From Basidiobolus meristosporus CBS 931.73 (Eukaryota > Basidiobolomycota > Basidiobolomycetes > Basidiobolales > Basidiobolaceae), in NCBI GenBank assembly GCA_002104905.1, contig MCFE01000228.1, forward strand, positions 58,069-122,068: 64,000 nt of DNA. Direction: 5' to 3'. The position numbers and the translations under genes are program-made. Each line of letters opens with the position of its first letter. Position 1 is the stretch's first letter. The notes beneath the pieces are model-generated. The model saw only the letters and a program-made list of their open reading frames with translations, had not been told where the DNA came from and ran no database searches. Of the stretch, positions 1 through 10,669 are shown piece after piece.

Positions 1-626
1 TGGATATCCAAGGATGCGTTAGCATCACTGCGTATGTCTTGGCTCGTTGACTTGTAGGCCTCTGTTGAGCTTCCCTGGCCATTCCGGCGTCTGTATGGCC
101 CCCTCTTTACCCCCTTCTTTCGAGCTTTACGTGGCGAGTCGGCACATGTATCTGTTAGCCCATACTTGGTGCACCGTGAGCAGGGTCTACCCTCGTCACA
201 CTTCTTACAAGCCTTCTGGCAGTTGACTGGAAGATTGTTGGGTTAGAGCGGGATTCGAGGTGAAAGAAGGGAGGAAGGGATGCGTGAAGTAGGTGGGCGA
301 CTGAACGAATAGACAATATGCTTACCGCATGCATTTTTCACTTGCTGCCTCTTTTTGGTTTTCGTCAAATAAATGTTTCCCGTTTCCAAGGTTCTTTCTT
401 CTGTCTCGCAATTAGGTGAGTTTTGTGAAGTGAGTATCTTCCTTGGTTTAGCATATTTAGAACTCGTAAGTGAAGTGGGATCTGAAAGACTTTCATTATA
501 ATTATTCATCGCAAAGGTAATCACGTCTTCGGTACCGAGCATCCCTTTATATACAAAACTCGTGAAATCCACTACCGCCCTATTTACTAATGCAGTTTGT
601 TCGGAATAAAATTGGTAAGGGAGCAT
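1..626 (-). CDS. Zn2Cys6 fungal transcription factor, partial (runs off left edge)
   Basis: Exon 1 (326-626) starts at an ATG and encodes about 100 residues without a recognised fold. A 99-bp GT-AG intron (227-325; 5' GTAAG, 3' TTCCAG) separates it from exon 2 (1-226), which continues past the window. Joining the exons across a split codon restores a cysteine cluster of the form C-x2-C-x3-C-x2-C-x5-C-x2-C-x7-C, including NCQKACKKCDEGRPC, followed by a basic stretch KARKKGVKRGPYRRR. That cluster and basic tail are typical of GAL4-type binuclear zinc DNA-binding domains of fungi, in a subgroup with the KACKKCDEGRPC signature. The protein is therefore probably a nuclear DNA-binding regulator; target genes are unknown. 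The cluster is not visible in any single open frame because the intron splits its first cysteine pair. More upstream exons are possible. Confidence 0.8.
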
Positions 627-2561
627 ATGTATGACATCATTTCTAAGGTAATGGTTTTACCGTTTTAAGGTTGGGTAAACGAGTGCTTTAAAGTGACGGT
701 GCACTCCAACCTGTACATCCAAGTCAGAATTTCGTAATGAATTTCCCAGGAATTGTATTTTAGCCTAATGAACGCAACTACATTACATTGCTTCCACTTT
801 TGTTTTCCGCTCGAATGAGCCATTACACTGCGCAACAGAGTGGGGCGTTTTAAGATGGAATTCGGGGTGTACCTAAGTCATCCCTAGATGGTTAGGCTAT
901 GCAGATCTCAGCCTCTTGGCCGTATTCAAAAGCAGCGCAAAAGAACAAACTACTCCTGCCACCATCAGAACGCTCTTGGCAGGCGCGAGTCTCCTGCTGT
1001 GCATAGGAATATATAGATACCAATCATGATTTCATATCTGCACCGACATTACCAAAAATGCACTCACGCGGGATTCGGAGACAAATAGTTAAGAACACAG
1101 TACACATAAAATAGCGCCATCGTGGCAACCTCCATGTATTACAGTGGAGCCGAGGTAGATTTTGATTTATCGAGAATCCCAAAAACACTCAAATACGGAA
1201 AGTGGCCCTACCACTAAAAATGGCCCGTTTCTCGTTTAATACGCATTATTACTATTACTTAGGTTATGGCACCTTGTCTGGATCGGGGGAATTAACGAGG
1301 CAATCAGATATTAGAGTATTCTCAATGGCTGATCGCTGATCAGCAATGTTGTTTTAACCAGCTGAAAGTGAATAAACTAAATAATGTTTCTTCACTTCGT
1401 CTTATTGCAATTTTTGTGGGGCTTGCATGTATATTAGAAATACAACACATAGTTCAATCCAAAAAAGGAACCACCGAGTCTAGAAGTGGGTTCGTATTCC
1501 ACGAGCAAAGCTGAAGTGCATACTTAACTGAGTAGTAATATACTATGGATTGAATATCCGGTGCCAACTATAACTTGGCAAGCTACTCTTCTGGTGATAT
1601 GGAATGACAGGAAACAATCATGATAAATGGGCGTGTTTATCCTTTGCATGCATGTCTGGCATTACAAGGGCTCAACCTTTGGCTGCTCAACTGTCTAGTA
1701 AAGGATGCAAGATAGATCTGGAATTGTAGCTACATAACACATAATTATCTCAAGCGAATACGATGTGAGGATTAGTCGCTTCTGGCCTGAACTCCGAGTA
1801 TACACAGAAATTTCGACTTGCTCTCAACAATATGGTGCTAAACGATGTAAAATTCTCCTTTGTTCACTACATTTCTTGTTATTTTGGGGTTGCAGAGTCT
1901 TACTTCTAATTGGAAGTGACACAAATATCACTAGGTGCTTTATGTCGACAGCTCAACAATTACACCCATTCGAACTGTTTGGTCTGGCCACATACTCATT
2001 TCTAGGCAGTCTCGACTGCATTACAAATCAAGACTCACAATCACCCCTTTAAGTACCGTATAGGCTAGTTTTGTAATAACTTTCTGGGCTACGTTAGATT
2101 GAGGCTAGCTAGCCACCAGTCATAGATACACTTGTATTGCGACAACGTTGTAACTCAAACACATATTAGTAGAGCGAGGGATGCAACACCATTCGATAGT
2201 AACCATGCCTAGGAACAGTCCAACTCACTTGATATTAAACCCCAGATACATCCATGCATCGTCGTGTTATTTTCCCAGTACCACTGAAGTATATTATGTT
2301 CTATATAGAACTGTGGTAAAAAATGCTTCTTTAATCGGCTTTATCTTGAGCACATCAATTCCTAAATTTATATCCTTTCACGAGCCTTTTGTGAGGTATT
2401 TACAATGCATAACAGCTAGTCACTAATTCTTACGCATCACACATGCTATGATCGGATGGGAGCTCATGTGATCAGAGGTGAAGGTTTGTTCTATATATTC
2501 AAAATAAAAATTTGTATTACAATCTTAACGTCTTTCGCAGATATTGTTTTTATCTTCTCAT
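627..2561. other. Intergenic stretch without recognised gene
   Basis: About 1.9 kb between the divergent Zn2Cys6 and PET100-like genes. Open frames here are short and show no family resemblance. I see no transposon sequence matching the repeats further right. It should hold the promoters of both flanking genes and may hold further 5' exons of the Zn2Cys6 gene, but I cannot support any specific site. Confidence 0.4.
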
Positions 2562-2948
2562 ATGGGTACCTCAAGATTAGAAGTTTTCAAGGTACTGGCA
2601 GTGAAGCGGCATCAGTGCTCCACCGTCTACATTGTGGCTAACTCCCTATTTTCGTGTCGTTTTAGTTTGGCGTCTATGTCTTTTTCCCGGTCGCTGTGAT
2701 GCTCTACTTCGGGCATCAACAATTCTACGACAAATACCTGGACGGCGTAAGTTTGATTCATACCCATTGGAGTGTACGACACCTGGCTTATTCATGGGGT
2801 GCTTTAGGTTTCTTTTTATCCCCCAGCTGAGAATTGCAACGTACCAGCCAACAACAAAAAGGATTTACAGGAGCAGCTGGCTCAACTACGAGCTGAACGT
2901 CTTGCCAAGAAGAGGGCTAGTCATGCTAACGAGAGTGAGGAGAACTAG
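2562..2948 (+). CDS. PET100: PET100-like cytochrome c oxidase assembly factor (3 exons)
   Basis: Three exons at 2562-2591, 2666-2746 and 2832-2948 join in frame to 75 codons plus TAG. The introns are 74 bp (GTACTG...TTTTAG) and 85 bp (GTAAGT...CTGAG). The product starts MGTSRLEVFKFGVYVFFPV, the usual PET100 opening: a short LEVFKFG segment leading into one transmembrane helix (about residues 11-27), then a charged coiled tail (LQEQLAQLRAERLAKKRA). PET100 is a small single-pass protein of the mitochondrial inner membrane needed for a late step of complex IV assembly; length and topology fit. The exons are too short to show as a long ORF, and the long plus-strand frame that overlaps them is an artefact of reading through the introns. 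The gene converges with the PEX20-like gene, 222 bp apart. Confidence 0.75.
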
Positions 2949-3170
2949 TTTCCACGGCACTGTCCAGAATAAAGATGTTTTATATGTTCCATGGCGTATG
3001 AACCATTAACTGGCTTTCACAGCCTTATTCAAGTATTGATTTATTTCCCTATGCGAAGTAGTGATCTGATGTGAAATGTATCGGCAATGAGACCAAAAAA
3101 TTTTCGAGGACGATTTTTGAACCGGTGGGGTAGACAATGTCAGGATGGCTTGGAGGTCCTTTGATTACGG

Positions 3171-4361
3171 TCATACCTTCGGGATCAAATGGGCCTTCAA
3201 TAGTTTTAGTCTTTGAAGCGCCGACTCGTATTGGTTGGGTACACTCTCTTGGCTGGTTTCGGCATCCACATTCGATCTGGTATCGATCCAAGAGAAGTCG
3301 TAACTTCCGTAGACCTCATCGGTGTAGGGAACACACACTAGATACTCAAGGATATCGGAAGCATATTTACGGCTGGTTGGCTTGGAGAGAGGTTGATATT
3401 TGGATTGTCTACTAGAGGTAAGGTTGGTTGGATCCGAATAATCCAAAGCGGTCTCGTCCGAATACAGACAGTTGTTCAGGAAGTCAAGGACCTCCTGGCC
3501 ATCCATGCGCGGGTCATGGTAGTCCCTATCAATGGGTGTGTATGGCGAAGACGATGACTCCACGCTGGAGCTCAGCATGTCATGGTCTTTTGCAGGGCCA
3601 TCCCGAAAAGCATCAACGTCACTATGCATGTGGGACGCATAGGTCTCATGCTTGAATTCCTTCTCCCAGTCATTCAATACCTCATCTAGTAGCGGATCCT
3701 CTTCGGACAGAGCATCTGCAGTCTGAGCCCCAAATAGCCTCTCGAATTCATGATACCACTTTTCATGGATATCACTGCGATTCTCCATTGAGTCGGGGGT
3801 TAAATGGCTAGGGAATTCGCGTGAGTGCAGCAGACTTAAAACATCTAAACCATCGTCCTCTGGGGCATGCCAGGTGTTTTCCACCTCGCGCGAAGCCTGC
3901 TCAAATTCGTCTATCCATTTCGTCGGTATCTCTCTCTCGGACAGCTGGGTGGGAACTAGTTCAGCGGGTAGTTGTTGCTCTAAAAACCCTAATATCTCTG
4001 TCCCATCGGTTTCCTCGCTGCGCCAAGTTTGAAAAGTGCTCTCGTGTCCCCCATTGAAGTGGATTTCGCTCGCTACGAAGTGAGGTCTTGTAGCCCCAGC
4101 ATCATCCTTTTGCTCCAGCTCGTATAGAGTCCTCGTAGAGTCCACCGTCCCTGAACCAGCTGGGCTTTGCTTGCTGTTTGTAAACTGTTGCAAGCTATTG
4201 ATTGTTGCATTGCTTATTGGCTGTGTGCCACTGCTAACATCTTTCGCAAGTGCCTTTGTAGATTCTTTGATGCGCTGCAATAGATTGTTCGGTTGCTGCT
4301 CTTCGGCTTTAGCTTTCCCCTTGCCAGATTTGCCGATTGGAGTGTGTTCTCTTTCTGTCAT
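3171..4361 (-). CDS. Putative PEX20-like peroxisomal import co-receptor
   Basis: A single-exon frame of 396 residues from the ATG at 4361 (an upstream TTG extends the frame by five residues but is not a likely start). The protein is acidic and low in complexity, with no membrane segment. Three WxxEF pentapeptides (WIDEF near residue 149, WYHEF near 202, WEKEF near 232) match the WxxxF/Y motifs by which PEX5 and PEX20 family proteins bind PEX14/PEX13. An N-terminal SLQQFTNSK (about residue 56) resembles the short conserved N-terminal segment of fungal PEX20. The N-terminal cysteine normally used for recycling ubiquitination in this family is not seen. No TPR repeats, so not PEX5 itself. PEX20 acts with PEX7 in PTS2 cargo import. 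The assignment rests on short motifs only; another WxxEF-bearing adaptor is possible. The frame itself is very likely a real gene. Confidence 0.5.
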   Translation of the reverse strand: MTEREHTPIGKSGKGKAKAEEQQPNNLLQRIKESTKALAKDVSSGTQPISNATINSLQQFTNSKQSPAGSGTVDSTRTLYELEQKDDAGATRPHFVASEIHFNGGHESTFQTWRSEETDGTEILGFLEQQLPAELVPTQLSEREIPTKWIDEFEQASREVENTWHAPEDDGLDVLSLLHSREFPSHLTPDSMENRSDIHEKWYHEFERLFGAQTADALSEEDPLLDEVLNDWEKEFKHETYASHMHSDVDAFRDGPAKDHDMLSSSVESSSSPYTPIDRDYHDPRMDGQEVLDFLNNCLYSDETALDYSDPTNLTSSRQSKYQPLSKPTSRKYASDILEYLVCVPYTDEVYGSYDFSWIDTRSNVDAETSQESVPNQYESALQRLKLLKAHLIPKV

Positions 4362-4885
4362 TTCCCTACCACCCAAGTGTCGACTGTATTAACTATTAAT
4401 GATGTCTGCATGATTTTGCCTTTACTCCATATGATGTCCACATCTGATAAAATTACTCCGGTTTCAAAGATAGTGACTACGAAATGAGTGAATATTTCAT
4501 TCAGTCTTCTTTACTTTACATGAGAATTTAAATAGCCGATGGTTTCGCCGACAGCATATCATCCTAGCCAATCAAGAGTATAGCAGAATGGAACATATGA
4601 CATTCCAGTCCTTCAGACGTGTTAACTCTCTCACGAGGGCTCTAACCAATAGTGTTGGCTTGATTAATTCAGAATCGTAGCCCTGTAGGTAAATAGTGAT
4701 GGAACTTGAACTTGTTGGAGACTCGGGTTTCAATTACAAATGGTAAGCTGCTGTGTAAAGCTGGATGAAGTATCGACTCTGCCTTAGGCGTTTATTATTA
4801 ACATGGAGTTTATGGATTGAGACGGAAATGCTCCTGAATCAGGGATGAGCTTGCACATTACCAATACAGTCAGCAACATCAGCTC

Positions 4886-5173
4886 TCATTGCAGATTTAC
4901 AGCAATGTTCAGTCCGGATTTGGGGATGGGGGCTTCTTCTATCTTCACTCGAGTCTTGAGTCCTAACTGGACGACCTACACTTTGCCTAGACGCCACTCA
5001 TTCTCGTCAGGCCAGTAGAACCGGTTGATGACAGAGATCGGGGAGAGGTGATTCCTGATACCCTGGAGTCTACCAACAGCTATCCATCTCCTCTCGACGG
5101 GGCCGACTTTGCCAGTTTGTGGTTGAGCAAAGGAGCGGTTGAAATACCTTTGGTTGGGTTGAGATGGCTCCAT
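4886..5173 (-). other. Possible small gene interrupted by one TAG
   Basis: An ATG-initiated frame of 65 codons (4976-5173) contains PVERRWIAVGRLQGIRNHLS and FYWPDENEW. Immediately after the TAG the same frame stays open for about 29 more codons (KTRVKIEEAPIPKSGLN) to a TGA at 4886. The aromatic and charged composition looks protein-like, but I do not recognise a family. It could be a small gene with an unrecognised splice, a pseudogene, or chance. Confidence 0.2.
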
Positions 5174-6268
5174 GGTCCTAATGTGATCACTTCTTAGACT
5201 AATAAATGAGATAAAAGATTTATGAAAGATTCAACTGCGAATGAAATCATATCAATTACGATATAATCAACACTGATTCATCTTGACTTTTTTGGTATTT
5301 CCTGATCCTAATATCTTCGTTGCCAGTCTCGAAGGAGACAATATTCTCGCCACCTCCACGGAGATGCTGTCATGTAGAGACAACTGACGAGTGCCTCATA
5401 TGCGTTTGGGTGGCTGCTTCGCTCACAGCGTATGGGTGGTTTGTAGTCAGGCTAGTTTCGAAGCGCTGGGGGGGGGGTTTCTGGCTGTCAGGTATGCAGA
5501 CCACTGCAGATAACATCCACTGTCTACATTAGATCAATTGTATCGCTTGCAAGAAACATAGGCCGCTGGCATACGGTAACAGATTGCACATTGGGCATTA
5601 CCTGCGCCGAAATTTAGCTGCCTCAAATAAAACTGGTGGTGAGTAAAACTTGATTTATAATACGTTCGACAGCCTGCCAGCAACTTGTTGCTATTGCTCT
5701 AAATCATTTGTCTAGAACTGCTCTGTATAAGACCCCCCGCTGCATACTGAGAGTGAGAAATCAGGATATTGGAAACACAATCTCATGGAGTCCCAATCCC
5801 ACTGAATCCCAAGTATTGTCCATATCACGGCCACGTCAGAAAATCGGCCATAGAGGCCTTTGAAGTGCGCCATGGGAACATTGTTTCATCAGCTCTTCTC
5901 AAGCTAGGTGGAGAAATAATCACTACGATTCAGTCCACTCGCTCCCCTCCAAACAAATCGATCTATCTGTGAGACACCCTTGGAGGCCCTTTTCAACGAC
6001 ACCCTATTTTCGGCAGGCCGTGGCTTTATAAGCGGCGCTGGGCACCTCCTCTCCAGCAATGACCCAATTTCCCAAGCACACTATCCCCCCTACCATTTGA
6101 GCCTCTATAGATTGTTGTATACAGTTGTCGTCTTCTATACATGTTTGTGAATTATTGCTTCGTAGAGTCGTTATAACATAGCTCACATCAATTCGAAAAG
6201 TACCAGCCCAGCCCAACGCCCATACATCCCTATACATACGCCCATCCATTCCACTACACCAAGCATTC
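5174..6268. other. Intergenic stretch without recognised gene
   Basis: About 1.1 kb with only short frames, several of them starting at TTG. A TATAAG-like box lies near 6026, about 240 bp before the small ORF that follows. A run of nine G residues sits near 5470. Nothing else could be supported. Confidence 0.35.
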
Positions 6269-6583
6269 ATGGCTTCCACGGTCAACCCTAAACGAACACT
6301 GACTCTCGTAGAAATCGGGGAGAACCATTGTTTCAAGCTCAAGAAACACTATCACATCAACGCCCCTGATGCATCCGCTGCCTTCACATACACACCTGTC
6401 AGCTTCAAGTCAGATCCCCCGGCTGCTGACGAGGAAAGAAATATAGAAAGAGTGCCTATTAAAATGGAACTAGATAGAAAAATACCTGACTATGTATTTT
6501 ATCGTAGAAATGCTATTGCCGGAGGAGCCCTCCCCATGCCCTCGATAGGCAAGAAGGGTATCAAGGCTGATGGCATTTGTTAA
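6269..6583 (+). CDS. Hypothetical small protein
   Basis: An ATG-initiated frame of 104 codons (MASTVNPKRTLTLVEIGENH...) rich in charged residues, with no signal peptide or membrane segment. I noticed a faint likeness to the start of EAF-type transcription elongation factors (a beta-strand-like RTLTLVEIGE followed by an aromatic FTYTPVSFKSD block), but the later part of that domain is not found, so I do not assign it. It may be the first exon of a longer gene; no convincing continuation was found downstream. Confidence 0.3.
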   Translation: MASTVNPKRTLTLVEIGENHCFKLKKHYHINAPDASAAFTYTPVSFKSDPPAADEERNIERVPIKMELDRKIPDYVFYRRNAIAGGALPMPSIGKKGIKADGIC

Positions 6584-7926
6584 TAGTTCTCTGCACATTC
6601 GTATCTTGTTCATAATCATTCTACCATTTGTGATGCGACAACGCGATATAAACTTTTGTTCAAACCGATGCTCTTGGCCAACGCAACAGCCATCATATCC
6701 CCCTCCTCATGAGATCACTCTAGGCCTGAGCAATTTCACATCTGTTGTTGATCTGGGACTGTGTTACATTAAGGCGAGCCTTATTGGAACCCGTGATGGA
6801 GATGGGAAGAAGTCACTCACCAAGCTTTCAATGGGCAATGAGACGCATCGCTTGAGCCCCAGATAAAGGATAAAAGCTGCGTTCCAACAATGAACTTGGC
6901 TCGAGTGGGGTCGATGATAGCATCTACTCGTCATTGGTATTGGGTTTATCCATGGCAATTGGTTGATCCCTGATGATTCGGTGCAATGTAGCGCCTTCGT
7001 CCATTCAAGACATAAGCAAGTTCGGTCAAATGTGGCCTGTTTGGAGACTCGCATCATACCAAGCCACTTGTATGCCGTTGATCTTGGGTGAAACGATTCA
7101 CACACCCGACTCGAGCACTGGACCTCTCAAGCCATCAGAAATATGTTCTAATGCACCAGTAGTGATGGGCGTGTGATCAAGCTTTCAGATGGGAATCTCA
7201 CCTCCACCTCCAAGTGAGCCCCACTACAGCATACGTCTATGACTCGACATACTGCGTGGAGACATACATAAACCAGTGATCACGCCTACTTCCCCATCAA
7301 GCCTGGAATGCCGATGTGTGTTCCATGGAACAATTCTATTGACGAAGACGACGAAGTACGCCATTGGATGGTTTGCCGCTAAGATCTCGTAAAGCGGATG
7401 AGTGACATGATCGAGAATCACTGGGTATACCATGGTTCCTGTGGGGCCGGTGGCGCCTGGATGAATTCCTTGGCTAGTCACTATCCATCGACCAAATCCC
7501 ACTTCCTAAGAAAACCACTGATGTTTCAATAGTGCTATTGTCTGGGGGCCTCTAATTGGCACAATGCGTTAACGATTCGCTAAGCGATACATGGTCACCG
7601 ATTTAAAGAAACGGCAGTGGCATATAAGAAATAATCGGTTGTTTGGAATGAATGGTTTTCTTGTGGCTGCATGGAATGGCTGATGATGCAGCTCCGTGAA
7701 AAGAATGAATACAGTAGGGTTCCAGAGAGCCTGAAGGGTCAGGTCGGCGAAATGAGAAGGGAGGGTGAGGGTGAGGATGCTGATCAAAATATCGATCCAT
7801 TAATCCCGCTTCGGGAATACAGTTATATAGACTGGGAATCTGTATGGCTATCAGGGACATTAAGCCTGAGTCTCCGGGGCGACCGCCTTCTCTTTCACCG
7901 GATCTATGGGATGCTCAGTCAGTCAT
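6584..7926. other. Stretch downstream of CK2 with possible unrecognised spliced exon
   Basis: No full gene recognised. On the minus strand a frame open from about 7224 to 7506 encodes GRWIVTSQGIHPGATGPTG and AYFVVFVNRIVPWN, and is preceded by a plausible splice acceptor (TTTCTTAG, near 7507-7514). It has no ATG of its own, so it would be an internal exon. The rest, including the probable CK2 3' untranslated region, shows nothing recognisable. Confidence 0.25.
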
Positions 7927-9220
7927 TTATGATGGCTTATGAATAGCAAGATGCGAAGTACCAAAGTAAGGGTGCTCCATAGCTTCCTTGGGTGTGAGCC
8001 TTTCTTGATGGTCATAACGGAGCAGTTTGTCCAAGAAGTCCAGAGCCGCAGGGGAGACGTACTTCTGATTCTCCGGGGTGACGAATTTGTTCCAGGGTTT
8101 ACGGGCATATCTGCCCAGAATGTCATTGTACTGATTGTCCAGACGAATCGAATACTTGTCCAAGTAGGCAAACAACTCATCAGTGCCAAGTACCTTGGCT
8201 ATCTTGACCAACTGATCGTAGTTGTCTTGACCATGGAAGAACGGATCCTTGCGGAAAATCATCCCAGCAAACATACATCCCAAACTCCACATGTCCAAGG
8301 AATAATCGTACTCTTGGAAGTCCACTAGGAGCTCAGGCCCCTTGAAGTATCTGGAGGCCACGCGAACGTTGTATTCGGTACCAGGATGATAAAATTCAGC
8401 AAGGCCCCAATCAATTAGACGAAGCTGTGGGCAGGTTAGTAGGGCACAAGTATGAATTGGCTTGCAGCATGAGCATACCTGGCGCTTTTCGTGGTCAATC
8501 ATGACATTGTGAGGCTTAACGTCGCGATGCATAATGCCCTTGGAGTGACAGAAATCTAAAGCCTGCAGGATTCAACTAGGTTGGTACTCGATTCCGGCTA
8601 AAGCGAAAATGAAGCTAAGGTACCTTCAGAAGTTCAAAGATGTAGAAACGAACATCGTAATCCGTAAACTTGGGATACAATATTTTGAAATCGATGTTGT
8701 TGACATGCTCGAATATCAAAGAGGGAGTTTTGCTCTGCAAGGCGGTTGAAGTCAGCGTTTGGGTTGAGGAGTGGTTAAGAAAGCAAGTTACACTCACTTG
8801 GGGATCTCTAACAACATCATACAGAGTAATCACATTGATTCCTCCGGCAAGATTTTGCAAGATTTTGATCTCACGCTTGATCTTCTTCTTTCTGACGGGC
8901 TTCAGAACCTTGATTACCACTTTGCGGTTATTGGTGATGTCCACACCTTCAAAAACCTCCGAGTATTTTCCACGGCCAACTTTACGAACAATCTCATAGC
9001 TGTCTTGGCCTCTAACAGATGCGGTCAAAGTTAGCATCGATCTCGCGCGAGTGTTATGTATCATAGCGGGCGTAAGAATCGTCCAGAAAACGCTCTGAAA
9101 GCCACGGAATAAAAGGAAAACTTACCCCCAGTTAACTTGCAGATTGTCATAGTCCCAATACTCTCTGGGTAAGGTTTGATTTACGTTGGCATACGATCTA
9201 GCTACGCTGCGAGACGTCAT
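7927..9220 (-). CDS. CKA1: Casein kinase 2 catalytic subunit alpha (5 exons)
   Basis: Exons at 9126-9220, 8798-9011, 8624-8734, 8479-8562 and 7927-8424 join to 1002 bp, giving 333 residues. All four introns (114, 63, 61 and 54 bp) are GT-AG; two are multiples of three and hide inside open frames. The product begins [14 protein letters not shown] and carries the kinase landmarks in order: glycine loop [11 protein letters not shown], catalytic HRDVKPHN, the CK2-specific DWG in place of DFG, and the activation segment [16 protein letters not shown]2 alpha is a constitutively active acidophilic Ser/Thr kinase that assembles with two beta subunits in nucleus and cytosol. The basic [11 protein letters not shown] segment that contributes to substrate and heparin binding is intact. 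Length is as expected for fungal alpha subunits, which lack the long vertebrate tail. This is the last host gene before the transposon-dense region, whose first fragment begins about 350 bp upstream of its start codon. Confidence 0.96.
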
Positions 9221-9570
9221 TCTGGAACGTTTCGTCAGATCTGGTTGTAGTAGAGCGTTTAGCAAGACTGCAAGTGAGAAGCTTTTTAGTATACAGCTTG
9301 ATTTTTGTAGCCCATCAGCGCTGAGATATGATGGAGTCCAATGAAATTTGTTGCATGGAAATCATTTAGATCATGGAGAACACTCGGAAAATCGCTAGTC
9401 GCCTCGGCACGTGATATGATCCTGACACCACTCAATCGTTGTATACATGATTTTTCACATGCTTAATTTTCATAGCGAATGCTTATAATATACTCACTAT
9501 GCTTGACATGGAACCGCGTTAGCTATCAATGTATATATGGGACAATACCTGACATCAGGACGTTCATTTT
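9221..9570. promoter_or_regulatory. Upstream region of the CK2 alpha gene
   Basis: The 350 bp between the CK2 start codon and the first transposon fragment must contain the CK2 promoter. A pair of TATATA-like strings lies near 9487 and 9530, too far from the ATG to be called TATA boxes with any confidence. No other motif is supported. Confidence 0.35.
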
Positions 9571-9659
9571 CATTGCCAGATTTCCTTACAGCTTGAGACT
9601 CATAACCTGTTGTAAGAGTGTTAGAGATATCGGAAGTGTTTGGGAGAGCAAGTAGATTT
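9571..9659 (-). mobile_element. Copia-A fragment: gag start, primer site and first 51 bp of LTR
   Basis: Matches the junction of internal region and 5' LTR of element A1: the complement of the gag start, a degenerate primer site (gactcataacc) and the beginning of the LTR (TGTTGTAAGAG). It is cut off where a second Copia-A LTR in the opposite orientation begins. Confidence 0.7.
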
Positions 9660-10213
9660 TGTTGTAAAAATTTGTAATTGCACCTAAATATTCACCCAAC
9701 TCAGTCACTTTGATCATTACCTACAAATCCTAGAGAATTCTGAGCAAATTCCTTGTTGGGATTTACTCAGAATATTTTCACCTAAGCATCAGGTACCCAG
9801 AACATGAGATTTTGATAAGTTATCCAAACAGCTCCAAACCTTGCACCTGTGCTCTTGGGACCTTCACAAGTATACTCTACAGTTTTGCTTTGCCAAGACC
9901 ATGTAAAAGTATAAGTATCACTTTTACATTCAATAATACAATAAGTGAAAACCACATAATCTACTTGCTCTCCCAGTCACTTCCAATATCTCCAACACTT
10001 GTACAACAGGTTATAAGCCCATAGCTGTCACTCTCTGGAATGTCCACTACTGCTATTACTGGAATTTTTCCCTCTGCTGAAAAGTTGGATGGATCTTACT
10101 ACAAAGTGTGGAAAGTGGAGGTGAAGATGCCACTACAAGAAAGAGGCCTCTGGGGTGTTGTTAAGGGAGAGGAATGTCCTCCTAAAGGTGTAGGAGAAGA
10201 AGTTGCAAAGTAG
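9660..10213 (+). mobile_element. Copia-A element, truncated: LTR, primer site, gag 5' end
   Basis: A full 349-bp LTR (9660-10008, TGTTGTAA...GTACAACA) is followed directly by primer site GGTTATAAGCCC (10009-10020) and the first 57 codons of gag from the ATG at 10040 (MSTTAITGIFPSAEKLDGSY), which ends at tandem TAG codons. The rest of the element is missing; a family B LTR follows. The primer site differs by one base from that of A1. Confidence 0.75.
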
Positions 10214-10224
10214 TAGAAGAAAGT

Positions 10225-10669
10225 TTTGCAATACTCTGAGGAGTATTGGAAGTGATGTGGAGAACTAAAGTATTTACATGTTACTCACTTTTAGATTGAT
10301 TGTTCAAAAGTATGGTATTTATACTTTTGGTAAAGTAGAGCAAAAAATCATGTAGAGTTTGTTAGGGAAGGTCCCAAGAATATGTGTGCAAAGTTTGGGG
10401 GCTTTTGGACAACTCTGAGAATGATCATAATCTGGGTACTTAATAATTTGGTGAAAATATTCTAAGTAAATCCCAACAAGAAATTTGGTCAGGACAGAAT
10501 GCTAATCAAAGAATAAGATCTATGTTACTAAGCTAGCATGAATATTTTGGTGACAACTTATTAACTACAACACTTCCACTTGACAAAATATTCATGAGTA
10601 ATAAATACATATTAAGAGTTTGCAATCTGTAATAGGCATATATAATTTAACTGTGTTGCATGCTGGACT
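10225..10669 (-). mobile_element. Copia-B LTR with a stub of internal sequence
   Basis: An LTR of about 348 bp (10225-10572) beginning TGCAATACTCTGAGGAG and ending ACTACAACA, related to but distinct from LTR A. Two more copies, in the opposite orientation, lie at 20806-21151 and 34699-35035. The 97 bp after it (CTTCCACTTGACAAAATATT) align with the 3' end of Copia-A pol, so this is the 3' LTR end of a minus-strand element of which the rest is lost. Confidence 0.6.

Noticed and set aside
2632-3009. 125-codon plus-strand ORF
   Set aside because: It overlaps the PET100-like exons in another frame and reads through both introns; the spliced product is the coherent one.
3137-3655. Plus-strand ORFs opposite the PEX20-like gene
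   Set aside because: They are antisense shadows of a longer coherent minus-strand frame and show no motif.
7927-8328. Overlapping ORFs on both strands within CK2 alpha
   Set aside because: The kinase reading is unambiguous; the others are shadows.
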